Shown here one piece after another: positions 7,909 to 14,402 of a stretch of 14,402 nt of DNA (its first letter is position 1; every line of letters starts with the position of its first letter). Under the pieces are notes generated by a model, which saw only the letters and a list, made by a program, of their open reading frames with translations, did no database searches and was not told where the DNA came from. A program made the translations under genes and the position numbers. The stretch covers positions 1-14,402 of the forward strand of contig NZ_JAIWON010000116.1 in the NCBI RefSeq assembly GCF_020216885.1, in the 5' to 3' direction. The stretch comes from Zymomonas sp. (lineage in GTDB: Bacteria > Pseudomonadota > Alphaproteobacteria > Sphingomonadales > Sphingomonadaceae).

Positions 7909-9230
7909 TTACTAGCCCCGTTTTTTCCGGTCAATTTTATGCGGTTTTAGGTCTTGCCCGATCAGGCATGGCCACTGTGGCTGCTCTTTTGGCATCAGAT
8001 GCCAAGGTAATGGCTTGGGATAATAATCCCAAAACCTGTGATCGACTGCAACAGCAATATCAGGAAGCGATTGATAAAGGACGGCTGGTTATTGCCGACC
8101 CGATGATTGCTGATATTTTTGGTATATCTGCCTTTGTCGTATCTCCCGGTATCCCGATCAATCGTCATCCAATTGCGGCTCTGGCGAAAGAGCGCGGTAT
8201 TCCGATTATTGGCGATATCGAATTATTTGCCCAAGCCCATGGATTTTGGGAAAGACATGGACGGCGTTGCCCAGTGGTCGGCATCACCGGAACAAATGGT
8301 AAATCGACGACAACAGCGCTTATCCATCATATTTTGGAAGAGGCGGGTATCCCGACCTTGATGGGCGGTAATATTGGTTTGCCTTTATTAGCGGCAGATC
8401 CTTTGCCCGATGGTGGGGTTTATGTGTTGGAATTATCCAGCTATCAGATTGATCTGACCTTTACCCTTGATTGCGATATTGCAGTTTTGACCAATATTAC
8501 GCCAGATCATCTCGATCGTCATGGCGGTTTTGAAGGCTATCGCAAAGCCAAAGAACGGCTATTTTTACTGCAATCATCGCCACATTATGCGGTTATTGCA
8601 ACGGATGATATCCCTAGTCAGGTCATCGCCAAGCAGTCGGCTGCCCATTTGGTAACCGTGCATGCTGATAATATTTCAGCAGAAGATCAAATAAATTGGT
8701 CGAATTTGCAGGGCCCTCATAATGCTCAAAATGCCGTTTTAGCGATTGCCGTCGCCCATATTCTTGGAATCTCGGATGATATCATTTCAAAAGCCTTGGT
8801 CAGTTACAGGGGATTACCTCATCGGATGCAAAAAATCGGTGAACGGCGGGGTGTTTTGTTTATTGATGATTCCAAAGCGACCAATGCCATGGCAACGGCA
8901 CCTGCTTTAGCGGCTTTTCCAGCTATTCACTGGATATTGGGCGGTGTGCCAAAAACAGCTGACCTTGATCCTTGCAAAGCCTTTTATAATCATATCCGTC
9001 AGGCCTATACGATCGGTCAGGCGGGGCCTGATTATGCGCAATTATTGCGTGAAGCGGGGGTGAAAGTTGTAGAATGTGGCACCCTTGAAAAGGCAGTTCG
9101 TTTGGCAGCGGAAGAAGCCCAGCCTGATGAAGTCGTTATGTTGACCCCAGCTTGTGCCTCTTTTGACCAGTTTAGCGATTATGAGGCGAGGGGTGAGGCC
9201 TTTAAAAAAATAGTGGAGGCGCTTGATTAA
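7905..9230 (+). CDS. murD: UDP-MurNAc-L-alanine:D-glutamate ligase MurD
   Basis: Cytoplasmic Mur ligase adding D-glutamate as the second stem residue. From the ATG at 7905 it has 441 residues, normal for MurD. It starts with the Rossmann-like N-terminal domain ([13 protein letters not shown]). It then has VSPGIP near 80, the ATP loop GTNGKST at 129-135, [20 protein letters not shown], the likely carbamylated Lys216 in KAKERLF, and the C-terminal [11 protein letters not shown] and [18 protein letters not shown] segments. An upstream in-frame start at 7821 would lie deep inside mraY and add 28 residues without family resemblance; ATGA overlap with the mraY stop supports 7905. The Shine-Dalgarno is weak, so coupling to mraY translation is likely. 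Confidence 0.95.
   Translation: MITSPVFSGQFYAVLGLARSGMATVAALLASDAKVMAWDNNPKTCDRLQQQYQEAIDKGRLVIADPMIADIFGISAFVVSPGIPINRHPIAALAKERGIPIIGDIELFAQAHGFWERHGRRCPVVGITGTNGKSTTTALIHHILEEAGIPTLMGGNIGLPLLAADPLPDGGVYVLELSSYQIDLTFTLDCDIAVLTNITPDHLDRHGGFEGYRKAKERLFLLQSSPHYAVIATDDIPSQVIAKQSAAHLVTVHADNISAEDQINWSNLQGPHNAQNAVLAIAVAHILGISDDIISKALVSYRGLPHRMQKIGERRGVLFIDDSKATNAMATAPALAAFPAIHWILGGVPKTADLDPCKAFYNHIRQAYTIGQAGPDYAQLLREAGVKVVECGTLEKAVRLAAEEAQPDEVVMLTPACASFDQFSDYEARGEAFKKIVEALD
9213..9219 (+). promoter_or_regulatory. ribosome binding site of ftsW inside murD
   Basis: GTGGAGG ends ten bases before the ATG at 9230. This supports 9230 over the in-frame ATGs at 9239 and 9302. Confidence 0.6.
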
Positions 9231-10465
9231 TGGGCGCTATGCACCATTCCGGATCTGATAAAGTTGATAGCGCTTCTGTGATCGAAAGCCGGAAAAGAAA
9301 AATGCGGAAAGATATCAAAAACCAAAGGCTGGGGCGAGCTGACCGCTCGGCTTTGGGACGATGGTTTTGGGAAATTGATCGCTTTCAGCTTTTTCTGATT
9401 TCGCTTCTGATTGCAATCGGAGTGATTGCTGTTGCAGCAGCATCCCCTGCGATTTCGGCTCAAGAAGGAAAGCCCGCCTTTTATTATTTCACCCGCCAGA
9501 TTTTCTGGTGTCTTATCGGCATCCCCGTCATGATCGGGGTATCCATGGCACCGAAAGACCTTGCCCGTCGCGCCTGCATTTTAGGGGCGGCCGTGTGTTT
9601 TTTCCTTTTACTCCTTGTTCCTTTTTTAGGTGTGGAAGTGAATGGTGCCAGACGATGGCTTGGTTTCGGGATGTTTAAAATCCAGCCTTCGGAATTTTTG
9701 AAGCCTTTTTTTGTTGTTACGATGGCTTGGATGCTTTCTTTCCGCTTCAAAGATAAAAATTTACCGGTAATTCCGATCTCAATGTTTTTTGTGGCGATTA
9801 TTGGTGTGTTGTTAATGAAACAGCCTGATTTCGGCCAGACAGTTATTTTTACAGGGGTCTGGCTGGTGTTGTTGCTTTTATCAGGTATTCCGGTTTTTTT
9901 GATGATCGGCCTTGGTGTTGCAGGTGCTTTAGGAATTGTCGCGGCCTATGAATTTTATTCTGTTGCGCATACGCGGATTGATGCCTTTTTGAACGGCACC
10001 GGCGACCATTATCATGTTGACCGCGCTATGGCGACTTTGACCAATGGCGGCTTTGTCGGCGTGGGCCCTGGTAGCGGGATTGAGAAATTTCGCTTACCTG
10101 AAGCCCATAATGACTATATTTTCTCCGTTATCGGTGAAGAATTTGGCCTTTTGGCCTGTATTATCATTGCCCTTATCTATGGCACTATTGTTATAAGGGT
10201 TTTTAGGCGCCTGCTTGGCGAAGATAACGGCTTTCTGTTATTGGCCTCGGCAGGTCTTGCAACCCAATTCGGGTTGCAGGCTTTAATTAACATGGCGGTG
10301 AATGTGCAGCTTCTGCCTTCAAAGGGAATGACTTTGCCTTTTATTAGTTATGGCGGGTCATCTCTGGTCGCTATGTCTATCGGTTTCGGATTGTTGCTGG
10401 CTTTCACCCGCCGCAATCCTTATCTTGCCCGATCAACCTATCTTCCGAAGTGGCAGCAAAAATGA
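9230..10465 (+). CDS. ftsW: SEDS peptidoglycan glycosyltransferase FtsW
   Basis: Multi-pass inner-membrane protein that polymerises lipid II into septal glycan strands, in complex with FtsI. The 411 residues begin with a basic cytoplasmic stretch of about 50 residues, in which RADRSALGRWFWEIDR (36-51) resembles sphingomonad FtsW. About ten membrane segments follow. SEDS hallmarks seen are WLGFGMFKIQPSEFLKP, MKQPDFGQT, PEAHNDYIFSVIGEEFG with Asp295 corresponding to the essential extracellular aspartate, and LPFISYGGSS near the C-terminus. The SEDS relative RodA is an alternative on sequence alone, but the position between murD and murG is that of FtsW. The start overlaps the murD stop by one base (TAATG). 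The first 30 or so residues are charged and unlike anything I recognise, so a later start at Met25 cannot be excluded. Confidence 0.95.
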   Translation: MGAMHHSGSDKVDSASVIESRKRKMRKDIKNQRLGRADRSALGRWFWEIDRFQLFLISLLIAIGVIAVAAASPAISAQEGKPAFYYFTRQIFWCLIGIPVMIGVSMAPKDLARRACILGAAVCFFLLLLVPFLGVEVNGARRWLGFGMFKIQPSEFLKPFFVVTMAWMLSFRFKDKNLPVIPISMFFVAIIGVLLMKQPDFGQTVIFTGVWLVLLLLSGIPVFLMIGLGVAGALGIVAAYEFYSVAHTRIDAFLNGTGDHYHVDRAMATLTNGGFVGVGPGSGIEKFRLPEAHNDYIFSVIGEEFGLLACIIIALIYGTIVIRVFRRLLGEDNGFLLLASAGLATQFGLQALINMAVNVQLLPSKGMTLPFISYGGSSLVAMSIGFGLLLAFTRRNPYLARSTYLPKWQQK

Positions 10466-11625
10466 ATGGCAGCCGACAATATATTCTCGCCGCTGGTGGC
10501 ACTGGTGGCCATATGATTCCAGCCCACGCATTGGCTGTTGAGTTAATGCGGCGGGGTCATCATGTGGCTTTGGTGACCGATGAAAGAGGCACGCGTTTCC
10601 CCGAATTATTTAAAGATGTCCAGATACATCAGCTTCCTGCCGGTCGTTTAACGGGCGGGGTAAAAGGCCTGTTTCAGGCGATGCGGAATATCTGGGCAGG
10701 GCGAGAACGCGCCTTGACGCTTTACGAAAATTTTACACCGGCGGCGGTTGTCGGTTTTGGCGGCTATCCGGCGTTACCGGCGTTACTGGCAGCGTTTAAA
10801 GCGAAAATCCCAACGGTTATTCACGAGCAAAATGCGGTGATGGGACGGACGAACCGTTTTCTTGCTGGAAGAGTGGATGCCATTGCCACGGCTTATCATC
10901 AGGTTGATCGACTGAAAAAACGGTATCGTCGTAAGACTGAAGTCACAGGTAATCCGGTGCGGGATGAAGTCTTGTTTTTGCGTGACCTGCCTTATCCGCC
11001 GTTAAGTGACAACAGCATTTTTCGGATATTGGTTGTCGGTGGTAGCCAAGGTGCCAGCATTTTGTCAGAAGTCGTGCCGGAAGGTTTGGGGTTATTGCCA
11101 CTTCATCTGCGGCGGCGACTTCAAGTGACGCAGCAATGCCGACCGGAAGATTTAGAAAAGACCCGCGCCCAATATGCCAAATTGGGCATTCCTGCCGATA
11201 TTTCGACCTATATGGCGGATTTGCCGCAGCGTCTTGGTTGGTCTCATTTGGTTATTTCCCGTGCAGGCGCTTCGACCATTGCCGAATTAGGCGTTGCTGG
11301 ACGGCCTGCTATTCTTATTCCTTATCCTGCGGCCATGGATAACCATCAATACGCCAATGCCCGCGAGCTTGTTTCTGCCGGTGGAGCGCGTTTGATTGAT
11401 CAGCGCCGTTTTAATCCTTTTGAACTGGCAAAACAGATTCAAAAAATGGCTTTGGAACCTTCTGCTTTAAAAAATGCCGCTGCCAGAGCCAAGCAAGTGG
11501 GTTACCCCGATGCGGTTGAAAAATTGGCTGATTTGGTCGAGCAGGTCGGAGGCGATTTGCCGCAACAGAATTCTGTAGAAGAAAATTCGACTTTCGAAAA
11601 AAATCAAGAAGGAGCGGTTGCATGA
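10462..11625 (+). CDS. murG: UDP-GlcNAc:lipid I N-acetylglucosaminyltransferase MurG
   Basis: Membrane-associated GT-B (family GT28) glycosyltransferase on the cytoplasmic face that adds GlcNAc to lipid I, giving lipid II. With the ATG at 10462 it has 387 residues. Motifs: the glycine-rich loop GGTGGH at 12-17, [13 protein letters not shown] at 121-124, TGNPVR, the second glycine-rich loop GGSQGA at 193-198, [12 protein letters not shown] and DNHQYANA from Asp293 in the UDP-GlcNAc-binding domain. A GTG at 10450 in frame would add four residues; ATGA overlap with ftsW favours 10462. The last 25 residues (363-387) are a polar tail rich in Q, E and N beyond the usual end of the fold, and the DNA for the tail contains the murC ribosome binding site. 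Confidence 0.95.
   Translation: MNGSRQYILAAGGTGGHMIPAHALAVELMRRGHHVALVTDERGTRFPELFKDVQIHQLPAGRLTGGVKGLFQAMRNIWAGRERALTLYENFTPAAVVGFGGYPALPALLAAFKAKIPTVIHEQNAVMGRTNRFLAGRVDAIATAYHQVDRLKKRYRRKTEVTGNPVRDEVLFLRDLPYPPLSDNSIFRILVVGGSQGASILSEVVPEGLGLLPLHLRRRLQVTQQCRPEDLEKTRAQYAKLGIPADISTYMADLPQRLGWSHLVISRAGASTIAELGVAGRPAILIPYPAAMDNHQYANARELVSAGGARLIDQRRFNPFELAKQIQKMALEPSALKNAAARAKQVGYPDAVEKLADLVEQVGGDLPQQNSVEENSTFEKNQEGAVA
11606..11614 (+). promoter_or_regulatory. ribosome binding site of murC inside murG
   Basis: AAGAAGGAG ends seven bases before the murC ATG at 11622. It is the strongest Shine-Dalgarno in the window and lies within the codons of the murG polar tail. Confidence 0.7.
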
Positions 11626-13052
11626 AGGGTGTCGGCACGGATATCGGCCGAATTCACTTTGTCGGGATAGGGGGTATCGGAATGTCCGGTATCGCCGAAG
11701 TGATGCATAATCTCGGCTATCAGGTTCAGGGTTCTGATATTTCAGAAGGCTATACTGTCGATGCTTTGCGCCAGATGGGCATTAAGGTTCTGATCGGGCA
11801 TCATGCTGAAAATGTCAAAGATGCGGCGGTCGTTGTCGTTTCCAGTGCTATTCATCGTGGTAATCCCGAAGTTGAAGCTGCCCTTGAAAACCGTATTCCG
11901 GTTGTGCGTCGCGCGGAAATGCTGGCTGAACTGATGCGGTTGAAGTCCACCGTTGCTGTTGCTGGCACCCATGGGAAAACGACCACGACTTCGATGGTTG
12001 CGGCCTTGTTGGATGCGGGTGGCATTGACCCGACGGTTATCAATGGTGGCATCATTAACAGTTATGGTTCCAATGCGCGTTTAGGCGATTCCGATTGGAT
12101 GGTGGTCGAAGCCGATGAAAGCGATGGCAGCTTTTTACGCTTGGATGGCACCTTGGCCATTGTGACTAATATTGATCCTGAACATCTTGATCATTACGGT
12201 TCCTTTGAAAAAGTGCAGGATGCTTTTGTCGAATTTGTATCCAATGTACCTTTCTATGGCGCTGCCTTCTTGTGTATTGATCATCCTGTGGTTCAATCTA
12301 TCCTCCCTCGTATTCGGGATAGACGGCTAATTACCTATGGTTTTTCGGCTCAAGCCGATATTCGGGCGGTTGATATAACGCCTATCTCTGGTGGTAATAG
12401 CTTTACAGCGGTCATTCGTGGTCGTGATGGGGATATCCGTCGGATTGAAGATATCTTTTTACCGATGCCTGGACGGCATAATATCCAAAATGCGTTATCA
12501 GCTATCGGGGTGGCTTTAGAATTTTCTATTCCTGATGCTGCTATCCGTGACGGTTTTGCGCGTTTCGGAGGGGTGAAACGTCGCTTCTCTCGGGTTGGCG
12601 AGATTAAAATTGGTGATGGCTCGGTTCTGGTTATTGATGACTATGGTCATCATCCGGTTGAGATTAAGGCAGTTTTATCAGCGGCTAGAGAAAGCGCGCA
12701 ACAACGCGTCATTGCTGTGGTTCAGCCGCATCGTTTCTCGCGTTTACATGATTTAATGACAGAATTCCAAAGCGCTTTTAACGATGCTGATATGGTGTTT
12801 GTCGCACCGGTCTATGCGGCTGGTGAACAGCCAATAGCGGGCGTGGATTCTCAAGCCTTGGTTTCAGGATTGAAACAGCATGGCCATCGTTCTGCCCAAG
12901 CTGTTGATTCTCCTCGCTCTTTGGCGATTGCGCTTGCTGATATTATCAAGGCCGATGATATCATTATTTGCCTTGGCGCTGGCGATATTACGAAATGGGC
13001 CGCAGGTCTTGCGGCGGATATTACCTCAATCAGAGAGGTCAATCACTTATGA
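11622..13052 (+). CDS. murC: UDP-N-acetylmuramate:L-alanine ligase MurC
   Basis: First cytoplasmic Mur ligase, adding L-alanine to UDP-MurNAc with ATP. The 476 residues start with the N-terminal nucleotide-sugar domain ([12 protein letters not shown], glycines 15-20). The ATP loop [10 protein letters not shown] follows at 115-124, in the histidine form usual for MurC. Then come [22 protein letters not shown], and in the C-terminal domain IDDYGHHP (338-345) and VQPHRFSRL, both typical of MurC. The paralogue Mpl shares parts of these motifs but does not normally sit here, and the fit to MurC is better. The start overlaps the murG stop as ATGA and has a strong Shine-Dalgarno, so it may be translated at a high rate. 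Confidence 0.96.
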   Translation: MKGVGTDIGRIHFVGIGGIGMSGIAEVMHNLGYQVQGSDISEGYTVDALRQMGIKVLIGHHAENVKDAAVVVVSSAIHRGNPEVEAALENRIPVVRRAEMLAELMRLKSTVAVAGTHGKTTTTSMVAALLDAGGIDPTVINGGIINSYGSNARLGDSDWMVVEADESDGSFLRLDGTLAIVTNIDPEHLDHYGSFEKVQDAFVEFVSNVPFYGAAFLCIDHPVVQSILPRIRDRRLITYGFSAQADIRAVDITPISGGNSFTAVIRGRDGDIRRIEDIFLPMPGRHNIQNALSAIGVALEFSIPDAAIRDGFARFGGVKRRFSRVGEIKIGDGSVLVIDDYGHHPVEIKAVLSAARESAQQRVIAVVQPHRFSRLHDLMTEFQSAFNDADMVFVAPVYAAGEQPIAGVDSQALVSGLKQHGHRSAQAVDSPRSLAIALADIIKADDIIICLGAGDITKWAAGLAADITSIREVNHL

Positions 13053-13981
13053 CGACTGCTTCATCTTCCAATATCTCAAGTAAATTACCGTCTATTCGCG
13101 GTGAGATAGAAGCCAATGCGCCTTTGGCACCTCTGACATGGTTTCGGGTCGGCGGTAATGCGGAATGGCTGGTCAGCCCCTATGATACCGAAGATTTATC
13201 GGATTTTCTGAAGAAAATTGATCCGTCTATGCCGGTCAGGGTGCTGGGTATTGGCTCTAATGTGATTATCCGCGACGGTGGTGTTTCTGGCGTTATCATC
13301 CGTTTGCCGCGCCGTTTTTCATGGGTAAAAAGAGAAGAGGGTAACCGCCTTCGTTGTGGTGGCTCGACCCTTGGCATGATGATTTCAAAAGTGGCCGCCG
13401 CTGAATCTTTGACCAATCTGGAATTTATGCGCGGTATTCCAGGATCGATTGGTGGTATGATCCGCATGAATGCCGGTGCCTATGGCGGTGATATTTCCAA
13501 GATTTTAATTCAGGTTACGCTGGTTCGTCGAAATGGTGATATTGAAATCTGGCCGGTTGAAAAACTGAATTTTGCTTATCGCTATTCTGAATTGCCAGAA
13601 GATGCGATTGTGACCGAAGCGCTTTTTCAAGGGCAACCCGGCGATAAAGACAAAATCGAAGCCCAAATGAATAAAATTATCGCCGAGCGTGAAGCCAGTC
13701 AGCCGGTTCGCAGCCGGACGGGAGGCTCGACCTTTAAAAATCCTGAAGGCTATAAAGCTTGGGAACTTATTGATGAAGCCGGTTGTCGCGGTTTAAAAAT
13801 CGGTGATGCCGAAGTTTCTACCAAACATGCGAATTTTCTGTTGAATTTGGGTGATGCTACGGCGGCGGATATTGAAAATCTTGGCGAAGAAGTGCGGGCG
13901 CGCGTTAAAGCCAAATTCGGTATTACCCTTGAATGGGAAATTAAACGCATCGGCCATAAACGCGATGAGGATAAGGCATGA
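13049..13981 (+). CDS. murB: UDP-N-acetylenolpyruvoylglucosamine reductase MurB
   Basis: FAD- and NADPH-dependent cytoplasmic enzyme that reduces UDP-GlcNAc-enolpyruvate to UDP-MurNAc, the substrate of MurC just upstream. From the ATG at 13049 it has 310 residues. Seen: TWFRVGG early, the FAD-binding [10 protein letters not shown] stretch, GIPGSIGG at 129-136 followed by [15 protein letters not shown], and [10 protein letters not shown] with the likely proton-donor Ser227, then the C-terminal WELIDEAG and KHANFLLN. The GSTFKNP form and short C-terminus suggest the type II class rather than the E. coli type I enzyme. The same frame is open back to 12968 inside murC. GAGAGG at 13033-13038 and the ATGA overlap with murC support 13049. 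Confidence 0.95.
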   Translation: MTTASSSNISSKLPSIRGEIEANAPLAPLTWFRVGGNAEWLVSPYDTEDLSDFLKKIDPSMPVRVLGIGSNVIIRDGGVSGVIIRLPRRFSWVKREEGNRLRCGGSTLGMMISKVAAAESLTNLEFMRGIPGSIGGMIRMNAGAYGGDISKILIQVTLVRRNGDIEIWPVEKLNFAYRYSELPEDAIVTEALFQGQPGDKDKIEAQMNKIIAEREASQPVRSRTGGSTFKNPEGYKAWELIDEAGCRGLKIGDAEVSTKHANFLLNLGDATAADIENLGEEVRARVKAKFGITLEWEIKRIGHKRDEDKA

Positions 13982-14402
13982 GCGACAAAAAACATGTTGT
14001 CGTTTTGATGGGCGGATGGTCATCCGAACGTGAAATTTCGCTTATGTCAGGCCGTCATGTCGGCAAGGCTTTGGAAGAGGCCGGATATCGCGTTACGCTG
14101 CTCGATATGGATCGGGATATTGCGTTCAAGCTTCGTAATGCTAAGCCGGATGTGGTTTTTAATGCGTTGCATGGCACGCCCGGTGAAGATGGCAGTATTC
14201 AAGGTCTGATGGATTTAATGGCTATCCGTTATACCCATTCGGGTTTGACGGCTTCGGCGATTGCCATTGATAAAGAATTGACCAAAAAGATTCTGACCCC
14301 TGAAAATATTCCGATGCCACAAGGCTGTTTAGTAGAGCGTGAAAGCCTTTATCAAAAAGACCCGTTGCCGCGGCCTTATGTCTTGAAACCGGTCAATGAA
14401 GG
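13978..14402 (+). CDS. ddl: D-alanine:D-alanine ligase Ddl (5' part, cut by window end)
   Basis: ATP-dependent cytoplasmic ligase making D-Ala-D-Ala, the dipeptide used by MurF. The first 141 codons are present, about 45% of the usual 300 or so residues; the frame is open at the window edge. Seen: [16 protein letters not shown] with Glu17 in the position of the substrate-binding glutamate, [12 protein letters not shown] at 65-76, YTHSGL, and LKPVNE at the very end, the start of the ATP-grasp domain with its ATP-contacting lysine (Lys137). The catalytic C-terminal part is outside the window. GAGG at 13967-13970 lies seven bases before the ATG, which overlaps murB as ATGA. Whether it is DdlA or DdlB cannot be told; in this position it is usually called ddlB. 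In related genomes ftsQ, ftsA and ftsZ would follow. Confidence 0.93.
   Translation, partial: MSDKKHVVVLMGGWSSEREISLMSGRHVGKALEEAGYRVTLLDMDRDIAFKLRNAKPDVVFNALHGTPGEDGSIQGLMDLMAIRYTHSGLTASAIAIDKELTKKILTPENIPMPQGCLVERESLYQKDPLPRPYVLKPVNE

Noticed and set aside
12968..13048. Upstream start for murB inside murC
   Set aside because: The extra 27 residues are the shadow of the murC C-terminus, and the ATG at 13049 has GAGAGG at proper distance.
1..14402. Mobile elements, CRISPR arrays, prophage or defence genes
   Set aside because: No transposase, integrase, regularly spaced repeats or foreign-looking gene was seen; the window is a continuous housekeeping operon.

Overview
This window is a division and cell wall (dcw) cluster from a bacterium, read entirely on the + strand. 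Gene order is rsmH (mraW), ftsL-like, ftsI, murE, murF, mraY, murD, ftsW, murG, murC, murB and the first part of ddl. Protein features (sphingomonad-style FtsW N-terminus, murB placed between murC and ddl, alphaproteobacterial motif spellings) point to Alphaproteobacteria, order Sphingomonadales. Coding GC is moderate (about 45% in one line counted by hand) and the flanking non-coding DNA is very AT-rich. That combination fits Zymomonas mobilis or a close relative. The organism call is inference, made without any database search.

Layout: positions 1-704 are AT-rich DNA (about 26% GC over the counted part) with no gene I can support. The usual first dcw gene, mraZ, is not there. The stretch contains a weak terminator-like hairpin with a T-tract and two weak promoter-like matches. 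From 705 to the end of the window the DNA is continuous coding sequence: twelve genes with no intergenic base at all. Adjacent genes overlap by 1, 4 or 13 bases, mostly as ATGA, which suggests one transcript with translational coupling.

How the genes work together: MurB, MurC, MurD, MurE, MurF and Ddl are cytoplasmic enzymes that build UDP-MurNAc-pentapeptide. MurB makes UDP-MurNAc. MurC, MurD and MurE add the first three residues. Ddl makes D-Ala-D-Ala and MurF attaches it. MraY moves the product onto undecaprenyl phosphate (lipid I) and MurG adds GlcNAc (lipid II). FtsW (SEDS glycosyltransferase) and FtsI (transpeptidase) polymerise and crosslink lipid II at the septum, with FtsL as the membrane scaffold that recruits and activates them. 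RsmH methylates 16S rRNA and is a customary passenger of the cluster. MurE carries DNPR, the usual signature of meso-diaminopimelate ligases, so a Gram-negative DAP-type peptidoglycan is expected.

No undescribed system was found; this is a conserved housekeeping locus. The points most worth a second look are the unbroken chain of overlapping genes, the missing mraZ and long AT-rich leader, and the long low-complexity tail on the FtsL-like protein.
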